A stretch of 64,000 bases of DNA, taken from NCBI RefSeq assembly GCF_003719825.1, contig NZ_RIBS01000004.1:186001-250000 (forward strand), given 5' to 3'. Numbering within the stretch: position 1 is the first letter of the stretch; every line of letters starts with the position of its first letter. Origin of the DNA: Montanilutibacter psychrotolerans (GTDB lineage: Bacteria; Pseudomonadota; Gammaproteobacteria; Xanthomonadales; Xanthomonadaceae). This document shows, in pieces, positions 55,669-63,034 of this stretch. The notes under the pieces are model-generated. The model worked only from the letters and a program-made list of their open reading frames with translations. It was not told where the DNA came from and did not search any database. The position numbers and the translations under genes were made by a program.

Positions 55669-55731
55669 GGCCTAACGCCTGAATTGAGCCGATCCGCGAA
55701 GCGGCTTCGGCTTGAAAGAATTGTTAGGCCT
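55669..55731 (-). repeat. attC site 10
   Basis: Boxes GCCTAAC and GTTAGGCC flank AATTCTTTCAAGCCGAAGCC and TTCGCGGATCGGCTC on the minus strand. The upstream gene's TAA lies in the R'' box. Confidence 0.9.
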
Positions 55732-56272
55732 TGATCCCGGAAGCCAGAACCAGAACCGAGGCCGTTGAGCAGACAATTTGACCAAGAACAAGAAGTGCTT
55801 GGAGTTGCGATGTTTTCGCAGTTAGTCGGGCGCTCGCCATAAGGTCGCCGCGCTTTACCTTGTCGAAGGTGCTTGAAGCGATGCACTTATAAGGCAAGAG
55901 TAGGCCGCTGAAAAGAAAGTGAATGAACGCAGGAAACGAAAAGCGTTTGGCTGAAGAAATGGAGCCAGCCAGCTGTTTGGATAAGGCCTCATTGGAGTTG
56001 AGCCCGCCGAATACAGTTACGGCCAAGAACCGAGCAAGCAGCCCTAAGAGAAGAGACGCAGAAAACCAAAACAACGCCCAGCGGAAGCTATACGCGTAAA
56101 TGTACTTAGCAACCGAATCGATGTTGGCAACAAGCAGCGCGAATGACGCGCCGAGCCCAGCCATAAGCCACGCAGAAAACTCTGAAAGAAGGGGCGTAGC
56201 TATTGCGGCGACTTGCAGTAAAGCGTCGCTCGCAACCTTCTGCTCAGTGCCGAATCGTCTTGGCTCTTTCAC
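55724..56272 (-). CDS. cassette gene: polytopic membrane protein, hypothetical
   Basis: A 182-aa protein with about four helices: an N-terminal pair (WLMAGLGASFALLVANI and WALFWFSASLLLGLLARFLAV), one near FIHFLFSGLLLPY, and a C-terminal one (ALLVLGQIVCSTASVLVLAS). The cytosolic opening is MKEPRRFGTEQKV. The stop lies in the attC R'' box. Not assigned; its N-terminal pair resembles uncharacterised cassette membrane proteins. Confidence 0.75.
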   Translation of the reverse strand: MKEPRRFGTEQKVASDALLQVAAIATPLLSEFSAWLMAGLGASFALLVANIDSVAKYIYAYSFRWALFWFSASLLLGLLARFLAVTVFGGLNSNEALSKQLAGSISSAKRFSFPAFIHFLFSGLLLPYKCIASSTFDKVKRGDLMASARLTAKTSQLQALLVLGQIVCSTASVLVLASGIKA

Positions 56273-56297
56273 TGACCGCTCCAGAAGGTTGCATCAA

Positions 56298-56360
56298 GGT
56301 CTAACGCCTGAATTGAGCCGAGCCGCGAAGCGGCTTCGGCTTGAATGAATTGTTAGGGCG
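56298..56360 (-). repeat. attC site 11
   Basis: Boxes CCCTAAC and GTTAGAC flank the consensus AATTCATTCAAGCCGAAGCC, TTCG turn and GGCTCAATTCAGGC on the minus strand. Confidence 0.9.
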
Positions 56361-56676
56361 CTGGCGGCTGCTGATTGGCCAGCAACTCATCAACCCGCTC
56401 CCAATTGGTGATTGCATCCGATAGTGGCCAACCATGGGCAAACTGCCGATACCACTTTAGATCTCGCAGAAGTGTCGCTGTGAGAAGGCCAGCAAAGAAG
56501 ATTGCCACGTTAGGCCAGCCAGCCCATATGTAGAAGCAAATTGTCGCTATGCCTGCAAGAACAATGAGGAGATATGCCCGCCAGGCTGTTCGAACATACC
56601 AGCCGAGCGTGGGGGTCCGGCCACGCAATGCGCGGGACATCCGCAGCAGCTTGGTTTGTTTGTCAGTCAGTTGCAT
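56353..56676 (-). CDS. cassette gene: two-helix membrane protein at the array head
   Basis: A 107-aa protein (MQLTDKQTKLLRMSRALRG) with helices AYLLIVLAGIATICFYIWA and WPNVAIFFAGLLTATLLRDL. A cytosolic tail carries AITNWERVDELLANQQPP. Its stop lies in the R'' box of site 11. It is the first gene behind the presumed integration end. Not recognised. Confidence 0.7.
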   Translation of the reverse strand: MQLTDKQTKLLRMSRALRGRTPTLGWYVRTAWRAYLLIVLAGIATICFYIWAGWPNVAIFFAGLLTATLLRDLKWYRQFAHGWPLSDAITNWERVDELLANQQPPAP

Positions 56677-56692
56677 AGAGCTATCTCACGCG

Positions 56693-56735
56693 GCCTAACG
56701 CCTAATTCTGCCCCTCAACCGAGGCGTTGCGCGAA
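56693..56735 (-). repeat. recombination half-site at the array head (attI or truncated attC)
   Basis: On the minus strand GGCGTTAGGCC, a canonical R' end, is preceded by AGAATTAG. A short hairpin follows upstream (CCTC-GGTT-GAGG). The full 60-base attC is not present. The piece could be an attI remnant or a truncated attC. Confidence 0.5.
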
Positions 56736-56763
56736 GTATGCGTCCCCCCGTCGTTGGCGCCAA
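56735..56763 (-). promoter_or_regulatory. candidate cassette-array promoter
   Basis: On the minus strand TTGGCG (56763-56758) and CATACT (56740-56735) are separated by 17 bases. They point at the first cassette gene about 60 bases downstream. A CGTTGGCGCCAACG palindrome at 56752-56765 overlaps the -35. It is a candidate only. Confidence 0.35.
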
Positions 56764-57125
56764 CGAAGAATTCCTACACGGAATCAGTGGTTTGCCCGAT
56801 AGCTTCCGGCTGCCCGGGCGGCCACCATCGCGTTACAGCGACGCAACGGAGGGCGTATGGATTACAGGGTGCGGGGAAGGGGTGTAACGCGGCTGCCCGG
56901 GGGCGAGTCCGGTGGGATATTGGCCATTACGGCAGCCTGGCCACAGCCCTCATCGCGGTAGCCGATGTGGCGATGACCCTGCGGTGCCAGCGCCAGCGCC
57001 AGCGCCAGCACCCAGGCCAGAACCGCAATCCAGAATCCCGGTCGGTGTCGCGGGGGCGGACGGGCAGGGAGCGGCATCGGTATCGGCATCGCCTTGATCG
57101 GCGCGCGCGGCCCGGGCAGTGCGGA
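56764..57125. other. boundary region between array and backbone
   Basis: About 360 bases with no integrase or clear remnant of one. The only notable frame is a 75-aa minus-strand one (57089-56862) with one hydrophobic segment (FWIAVLAWVLALALALAP); it may be a small membrane protein but has no ribosome site. Base composition returns to the high GC of the backbone here. Confidence 0.4.
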
Positions 57126-57557
57126 TCAGCGAACCTGCGCCAGCCAGCCTTCCAGGTTGTAATGGTTGCTGACGCGCCGAATGCGGCCACTGCGCAGTTC
57201 GAAGAACGCACCGCCGGCGAGGACGTACTTCTGTCCACGCGCTTCGGGCATGCCGCTGTCGTTGGCCAGGTACTGGCCATGCACCATGTACTCGGCCGCG
57301 GCGCGATCGCCGTCGACGGTGGCCATCACCACCACGTCGTGCAATTGCTCGCGGTAGCAGGCGTTCATGCGTTCCAGGAAGGCGGCGAAAGCCGGCTTGC
57401 CGGTCTCGCGCGCTCCCTGGTTGAGGTCGTGGACGACGTCGTCGCCAAGCAGGGCGAGCATGCCGTCCCAGTCGCGGTGGTTGAACGCCGAGTAATAGGC
57501 CAGCACAAGTTCGATCGCGCGATCGTTGCTGCGGGTGCCGTCGATCTTCATCGTCAT
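57126..57557 (-). CDS. SnoaL/ketosteroid-isomerase-like protein
   Basis: A 143-aa NTF2-fold protein with VLAYYSAFNHRDWDGMLALLGDDVVHDLNQG, HGQYLAND and AFFELRSGRIRRVSNHYN. The ATG at 57557 overlaps the stop of the dehydratase gene (ATGA). The two are thus co-translated. Typical relatives bind or isomerise small hydrophobic ligands; the substrate here is unknown. Confidence 0.88.
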   Translation of the reverse strand: MTMKIDGTRSNDRAIELVLAYYSAFNHRDWDGMLALLGDDVVHDLNQGARETGKPAFAAFLERMNACYREQLHDVVVMATVDGDRAAAEYMVHGQYLANDSGMPEARGQKYVLAGGAFFELRSGRIRRVSNHYNLEGWLAQVR

Positions 57558-58549
57558 TCCTTGCGGAAGGTGGCGGATGTCCCTGCGAACAGCGTGGGCA
57601 GCGCGTCGGCGTCGACGTTGCCGCCCGAGAGGATGATACCCACGCGCTTTCCAGCGAAGCGAGCGGGTTCGGCCAGCACCGCCGCCAGCGCGATCGCCGA
57701 AGACGGTTCCACCAGCAACTTGGCACGCTGCCACAGCAGGCGCATCGCATGCACGGTGGCGTCGTCGTCCACCACCACCACCTGGGCGCCGTGCGCGCGC
57801 AGCAGGTCGAAGTTGGGGGCCCCGAGGGTTCCGCGCAAGCCATCGCAGATGGTGTCGGGTACGAACTCGGTGAGGCGCTCGCCTGCCGCCAGCGATGCGT
57901 GGGTTTCCGCGGCGCCGGCGGGTTCGGCAAGCACCAGTTCGGTGGTCGGCGAGGCGCCGGCGATGGCGATCGCACTGCCCGCGGCCAGTCCGCCGCCGCC
58001 CACCGGCACCACCACCACGTCCAGGCCCGGGCTGTGCGCCAGCAGTTCGAGCACGGCCGTGCCCTGGCCGGCCATGACGCGCGGGTCGGTGTACGGATGC
58101 ACCAGTTCGGCGCCGGTATCGACCTGCACCTGGGCGCACATCGCCTCGCGTGCGGCGATCGTCGGCGCGCAGTGGTGCAGGGTGGCGCCATAGGCTTCGA
58201 TCGCGGCGAGCTTGGCGGCCACCGCGCCTTCGGGCACGACCACGTGGCAGGCGATGCCGCGCGTGCGGGCGGCCAGCGCGAGTGCGGCGCCGTGGTTGCC
58301 CGAGGAATGCGTGACCACGCCGCGCGCGGCCTCGGCATCGGTCAGGGACCACACCGCATTGCACGCGCCACGGAACTTGAACGCGCCGGTGCGCTGCAGG
58401 GGTTCGGCCTTGAGGTGCAGCTCACAGCCGGCCAGGGCGTCGAGCGTGCGCGAGCGCAGCACCGGTGTGGCGTGGGCGTGCGGCGCGATGCGTGCGGCCG
58501 CGGCCAGGATGTCGTCGAAGCCGGGATGCGGCGTGGGGGCTGGATTCAT
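57554..58549 (-). CDS. PLP-dependent threonine/serine dehydratase-like enzyme
   Basis: A 331-aa fold-type II PLP enzyme. The PLP Lys is in GAFKFRGACNAV; HSSGNHGAALALAA is the substrate loop, and VPVGGGGLAAGSAIAI the phosphate clamp. It lacks an ACT domain, so it is a catabolic threonine dehydratase, serine racemase or similar. It is coupled to the NTF2-like gene. Confidence 0.93.
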   Translation of the reverse strand: MNPAPTPHPGFDDILAAAARIAPHAHATPVLRSRTLDALAGCELHLKAEPLQRTGAFKFRGACNAVWSLTDAEAARGVVTHSSGNHGAALALAARTRGIACHVVVPEGAVAAKLAAIEAYGATLHHCAPTIAAREAMCAQVQVDTGAELVHPYTDPRVMAGQGTAVLELLAHSPGLDVVVVPVGGGGLAAGSAIAIAGASPTTELVLAEPAGAAETHASLAAGERLTEFVPDTICDGLRGTLGAPNFDLLRAHGAQVVVVDDDATVHAMRLLWQRAKLLVEPSSAIALAAVLAEPARFAGKRVGIILSGGNVDADALPTLFAGTSATFRKE

Positions 58550-58626
58550 TGCCGTGAGACTACCCCGAATCGCGTCTCAGTCGGTCGCGCGCGGGCCGCG
58601 CGCGGGTGGGTCAGGACGGTTGGCGC

Positions 58627-59595
58627 TCAGGTGCGGGCGCGCGCTCTGGGCCGTCCCAGCAGGCTCACCGAGGCCGATCCCGCCACCACCAGCGACGCGC
58701 CGATCCAGCCACCGACGCCGATATGTTCGGGCTCCAGCCAGCCCGGCAACAGCGTGGCCACCACGCTCGCCGCGGCGATGCACAACAGCGGCGTGGTCGC
58801 GATCACTGCCGAAACCCGCGAGGCCTCCCAGTGCGCCAGCGCTTCGGCAAACGCGCCATAGGCGCCAACTGTGTTGAGCGCGCAGAAGCCCAGCAACGCC
58901 CACTGCCTGCCGTCGAGCGCAAGCAGGGCCCGCGGCGTTGCAAACGGCAGCAGCACCACGGCGGCGGCGACGTAGATCGCCAGCAACACCTGCATCGAGC
59001 CCAGCTTCACCAGCAACTGCTTTTGCGCCAGGGCATATACCGCCCACACCACCGCGCCGACGACGACCAGCGCCGAGCCCAGCACGTATCCGCCGGCGTG
59101 GCGCGCGGTGCCGCTGGCCGCCTCCCGTGCCCACGCCTGGTGGAGTTGGTCGTGGAAGAACAGACCCAGCCCGGCGACGAGCAGCGCCAGTCCGATCCAC
59201 TGCGCGGCGCGGAACGGCTCGCGGAACAGCCATATCCCACCCAGTGCCATCAGCAACGGCGCCAGCTGGATCAGCAACTGCGCGTTGGCCGGCGACGTGT
59301 GCTGCACGCCGAGCAGGTAGAACACGTAGTTGCCCAGCAGCATCAGCGCAGCCAGCATCAACAGCGCCCAGCTGCGCCCGCTCAGCGCGCGGTAGCCGCC
59401 CAGCTCGCCGCGCCAGGCCAGCCAGGCCGTGGTGCAACCGGCGGCCACCAAGAAGCGGAACCAGGTCAGCGTCACCGGGTCCAGCACGCCCACCAGGACC
59501 TTCAGCGCGAGCGGCAGCGTCGCCCAGCACAGCGCGGTGCACAGGCTCAGGCCCAGCCCGAGCCGCCATTGGCCAGATGCGCGGTGCAAGGTCAT
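58627..59595 (-). CDS. EamA/DMT-family transporter
   Basis: A 322-aa ten-helix membrane protein with two EamA domains (LSLCTALCWATLPLALKVLVG and YVLGSALVVVGAVVWAVYALAQK). Short N- and C-terminal basic ends. Third DMT transporter in the window. Substrate unknown; the neighbouring dehydratase hints at amino-acid export, an inference only. Confidence 0.92.
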   Translation of the reverse strand: MTLHRASGQWRLGLGLSLCTALCWATLPLALKVLVGVLDPVTLTWFRFLVAAGCTTAWLAWRGELGGYRALSGRSWALLMLAALMLLGNYVFYLLGVQHTSPANAQLLIQLAPLLMALGGIWLFREPFRAAQWIGLALLVAGLGLFFHDQLHQAWAREAASGTARHAGGYVLGSALVVVGAVVWAVYALAQKQLLVKLGSMQVLLAIYVAAAVVLLPFATPRALLALDGRQWALLGFCALNTVGAYGAFAEALAHWEASRVSAVIATTPLLCIAAASVVATLLPGWLEPEHIGVGGWIGASLVVAGSASVSLLGRPRARART

Positions 59596-59735
59596 GCACT
59601 ATCCGAGGGAGGGGTGGCAGGCCAGCGCCGCAGGCCATCGGGGACGGTCCAGCGGCACGCGCTGCCGGCCAGTTGGATTAAGCACGAGTTCAAAGCGCCG
59701 CGCCCAGTCTGGCGACACCAACGGGGGTTATCGAC

Positions 59736-60311
59736 ATGATCCGCAAACTGCTCCTGCCTGCCGCCACCGCGCTGTTGCTGGCCGGTTGCGTGACGGGTCC
59801 GTACGGGTACCAGGGCGGCCGAGGCGACTACTACTACGGCCAACCGAGCGTCGAGTACCGCTACTACGGCTCGCCGTACGACGGTTACTACGGTCACGGC
59901 GGACCGTACCGCCACGGCTACAGCTTCCCGTGGGACTACGGCCGCTACTACGGCGGCTTTTACGGTTTTCCGCACTACTACTACCACCCGCGCCCGCGCT
60001 GGCGGCCGCACCACCCACGTCCGCCGGCGCCACCGCGTGGTCCGATGGCCGGCGAGGGAACGTCACCGGGCGTGCCGGTCGATCGTGGGCCGCCGTGGCG
60101 CAACATCGGCCGCCCGTCGGGGCCGCTTGACCAGCCGCGTGCCGGTGAGTGGGGCGGGCCGGGACGGTCGCCGCAATCGAACGCGCCGCCGCCGCCGAGA
60201 CCGGCAGTGCGGCCGAGGCCGGAGGGCGGTTCGCGCATGGAGCAGACGATCCGCCAGGCGGGTCGCGACAATGCACCCAAGGGCGACGCCAGGCCGCGCT
60301 CGGAGCGGTGA
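59736..60311 (+). CDS. Gly/Tyr-rich lipoprotein, hypothetical
   Basis: A 191-aa lipoprotein. The signal MIRKLLLPAATALLLAGC has the LAGC lipobox with Cys18. The mature part starts with tandem Tyr/Gly-rich motifs (YYYGQPSVEYRYYGSP, YDGYYGHGGPYRHGY). A Pro/Arg-rich basic tail follows. It is disordered in appearance. Such lipoproteins may line the outer membrane, but no role is known. Confidence 0.85.
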   Translation: MIRKLLLPAATALLLAGCVTGPYGYQGGRGDYYYGQPSVEYRYYGSPYDGYYGHGGPYRHGYSFPWDYGRYYGGFYGFPHYYYHPRPRWRPHHPRPPAPPRGPMAGEGTSPGVPVDRGPPWRNIGRPSGPLDQPRAGEWGGPGRSPQSNAPPPPRPAVRPRPEGGSRMEQTIRQAGRDNAPKGDARPRSER

Positions 60312-60592
60312 CGCGCGTCTCATCCCACGACTGACGAGCAGCCGCGGGTATTGACAGAATGCGTCACCATGCGACGTAATCGGCCTGTAGCGTCGATGTC
60401 GGCGCCCGGCGAGGAATCACGGATCCCCCCTGTTCCGTCCCCGTCGGGCGTCGGCGCCCTACGCACCGCAAGCGCTGCACTCCCACCCGGAAACCTCTCG
60501 CTGGCTCGACCACACGTCGCGGCCGGCTTTGCTGTTTCCGATATCGGGTGATTTCTGGGATGGGGCGCACGGATCGGGCGACGGCGGCGCAT
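60312..60592. other. intergenic stretch without a convincing gene
   Basis: This stretch follows the Gly/Tyr-rich lipoprotein. Frames across it look like shadows, and no tRNA or repeat was recognised. A minus-strand terminator begins directly after it. Confidence 0.4.
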
Positions 60593-60629
60593 AAAAAAGG
60601 GGCCGAATGTCCCCCGACATTCGGCCCCC
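60593..60629 (-). terminator. strong minus-strand terminator without an obvious gene upstream
   Basis: On the minus strand GGGGCCGAATGT and ACATTCGGCCCC pair around a six-base loop, followed by TTTTTTAT. The arms are perfect over 12 bases. The preceding minus-strand region up to mnmG holds no protein-like frame, so it may end a small RNA. Confidence 0.75.
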
Positions 60630-60900
60630 GGGCTTCCCCTGCGGGCGCTTGGCCAGCCCCTGTTCCAATTACCGGCCGGCGACTGGCGCCTGCCCCGCTG
60701 GGTGCACTGGAAGATGTTGCAGGATGCGTGCCAACTTTCCGGTCGCCAGCCGTCCTGCTCCCTGATTTGGCCGGCCGACACCCGGCCCCGCAACCGGGGC
60801 TGACGGCACCCTGACCGGCATGGCAGGCCCCGACGGCGATCTGGCCTAGAATCGCTCCCCGCCGCCGGTGTCACGACGGCCTTGCCGCCTCGCACGGCGC
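60630..60900 (-). ncRNA. candidate small RNA ending at the terminator
   Basis: The minus strand between the mnmG leader and the terminator is G/C-rich with several short hairpins (for example GCCCCGG-TTG-CGGGGC near 60793). It contains no coding-like frame. The 5' end is not defined; a promoter cannot be fixed. It is proposed because the terminator has no other client. Confidence 0.3.
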
Positions 60901-60981
60901 CGTGTCCAGCCGACCCCTGACGGGTCCGCACCCCTGCAGGCCGCCCGTCCTGCTGCAAGCCCGACCCAGACAAACGCACCC

Positions 60982-62871
60982 ATGAGCAACGATTTCTTCC
61001 AGTACGACGTGATCGTGGTCGGCGGCGGCCACGCCGGCACCGAGGCCGCGCTGGCGTCGGCGCGCGCCGGTGCCCGCACCTTGCTGCTGACCCACAACGT
61101 GGAGACCGTTGGCGCGATGAGCTGCAACCCGGCCATCGGCGGCATCGGCAAGGGCCACCTGGTCAAGGAGATCGATGCGCTGGGCGGCATCATGGGCCGC
61201 GCGGCCGATGCCGCCGGCATCCAGTGGCGCCGCCTCAACGCCAGCAAGGGCCCGGCCGTGCGCGCGACGCGCTGCCAGGCCGATCGTTCGCTGTACCGGG
61301 CGTTCGTGCGACGTGCGGTCGAGAACCAGCCCGGTCTCACGGTGTTCCAGTCCGCGGTCGACGACATCGTGTTCGACAACGGCCGGGTCAGCGCCGTTGT
61401 CACCCAGACCGGCCTGCGCTTCTGCGCGCCGGCGGTGGTGCTGACCGCGGGGACGTTCCTGGCCGGCAAGGTCCACGTCGGCCAGACCACCTACGCGGCC
61501 GGCCGCGCCGGCGATCCGCCCGCGCAGGCACTGGCCGCGCGCCTGCGCGAAGGGCCGTTCGTGATCGACCGGCTCAAGACGGGCACGCCGCCGCGCATCG
61601 ACGGGCGCACGCTCGACTATTCGGTGATGGAGGAACAGCCCGGCGACGACCCGCGCCCGGTGATGTCGTTCATGGGCAGTCGCGCCGACCACCCGCGCCA
61701 GGTGTCGTGCTGGATCACCCACACCAGCGAGCGCACCCACGAGATCATCCGTGGCGCGCTCGACCGATCGCCGCTGTACACCGGCCAGATCGAGGGGACC
61801 GGGCCGCGCTACTGCCCGTCGATCGAGGACAAGGTGGTGCGCTTCGCCGAGAAGGCCAGCCACCAGATCTTCGTCGAGCCCGAGGGCCTGGACGTCGCCG
61901 AGATCTACCCCAACGGCATCTCGACCTCGCTGCCGTTCGACGTGCAGCTGGCGCTCGTACGCAGCATCCGCGGTTTCGAGCAGGCGCACATCACGCGCGC
62001 CGGCTACGCGATCGAGTACGACTACTTCGACCCGCGCGGGCTGAAGACCACGCTGCAGACCAAGGCGATCGAGGGCCTGTTCTTCGCCGGGCAGATCAAC
62101 GGCACCACCGGTTACGAGGAAGCCGCCGCGCAGGGCCTGCTGGCCGGCGTGAACGCCGCGCGCTTCGTGCGCGGGCAGGAAGGCTGGAGCCCGCGTCGCG
62201 ACCAGGCCTACCTGGGCGTGCTGGTCGACGACCTGATCACGCACGGCACCAGTGAGCCGTACCGCATGTTCACCAGCCGCGCCGAGTACCGGCTGCAGCT
62301 GCGCGAGGACAACGCCGACCTGCGCCTGACGCCGGTCGGACGTGAACTGGGCCTGGTCGATGACGCGCGATTCGCCGCGTTCGACACCAAGCGCGAGGCG
62401 ATCGAGCGCGAAGGCGCGCGACTGGCGTCGATCTGGGCCGCGCCGAACAACCCGCTGGGTCGCGAGCTGGCTGCCACGCTGGGCGTGGAAGTCAGCCGCG
62501 AGACCAGCGCGCGTGACCTGATCAAGCGCCCGGAGCTGGACTACGCCACGTTGATGACCGTGCCGCTGCTGGGCCCGGCGGTGACCGATGCGGCGGTGGC
62601 CGAACAGGTCGAGATCGGCGTGAAGTACGCCGGCTATCTGGACCGGCAGCGCGAAGAGATCGAACGCCAGCAGCGCAACGAAGGCACGCCGGTACCGGAC
62701 GCGTTCGATTACGCCGGCGTGCACGGTCTGTCGATCGAGGTCCGCCAGAAGCTCGAGAAGGTGCGACCGCAGACGGTCGGGCAGGCCCAGCGCATTCCGG
62801 GCATGACCCCGGCGGCGATCTCGCTGCTGCTGGTGCATCTGGCACGCCAGCGGCGCAGCGCCCAGGGCTGA
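60982..62871 (+). CDS. mnmG: tRNA uridine-5-carboxymethylaminomethyl modification enzyme MnmG (GidA)
   Basis: A 629-aa FAD protein that, with MnmE, modifies U34 of tRNAs. The FAD motif is [39 protein letters not shown] and the [14 protein letters not shown] segment are invariant in the family. The conserved C-terminal MnmE-contact region ends [16 protein letters not shown]. The ATG at 60982 matches the usual start. rsmG does not follow it in this window. Confidence 0.98.
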   Translation: MSNDFFQYDVIVVGGGHAGTEAALASARAGARTLLLTHNVETVGAMSCNPAIGGIGKGHLVKEIDALGGIMGRAADAAGIQWRRLNASKGPAVRATRCQADRSLYRAFVRRAVENQPGLTVFQSAVDDIVFDNGRVSAVVTQTGLRFCAPAVVLTAGTFLAGKVHVGQTTYAAGRAGDPPAQALAARLREGPFVIDRLKTGTPPRIDGRTLDYSVMEEQPGDDPRPVMSFMGSRADHPRQVSCWITHTSERTHEIIRGALDRSPLYTGQIEGTGPRYCPSIEDKVVRFAEKASHQIFVEPEGLDVAEIYPNGISTSLPFDVQLALVRSIRGFEQAHITRAGYAIEYDYFDPRGLKTTLQTKAIEGLFFAGQINGTTGYEEAAAQGLLAGVNAARFVRGQEGWSPRRDQAYLGVLVDDLITHGTSEPYRMFTSRAEYRLQLREDNADLRLTPVGRELGLVDDARFAAFDTKREAIEREGARLASIWAAPNNPLGRELAATLGVEVSRETSARDLIKRPELDYATLMTVPLLGPAVTDAAVAEQVEIGVKYAGYLDRQREEIERQQRNEGTPVPDAFDYAGVHGLSIEVRQKLEKVRPQTVGQAQRIPGMTPAAISLLLVHLARQRRSAQG

Positions 62872-63034
62872 GCACGCGGCGCGGGGAAGCGGGTGCCGTG
62901 AAGCACGCGGCGCGAAATGGGCGGCGTGAACCGCACGACGCGAAGCGGGCGGGGCCCCACGTGCGGCGCCGCTTCTCGATCCCGTTGCTGGCGTCCTGTG
63001 ACGCGCGGCGCGCCGCATGGATTAGGCTTCGCCC

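Noticed and set aside
51091-56710. CRISPR array, suggested by regularly repeated near-identical 60-base units
   Set aside because: The units are imperfect palindromes with R boxes separated by genes of variable length, not by 30-40-base spacers. They are attC sites, and no cas genes are present.
56727-58193. A long plus-strand frame beyond the array head as an integrase remnant
   Set aside because: The translation is Ser/Arg-rich without tyrosine-recombinase motifs, and most of it is the complement of the dehydratase and NTF2-like genes.
60871-63018. A 715-codon minus-strand open frame opposite mnmG
   Set aside because: mnmG on the plus strand has all family motifs; the opposite translation is low-complexity and His/Arg-rich.
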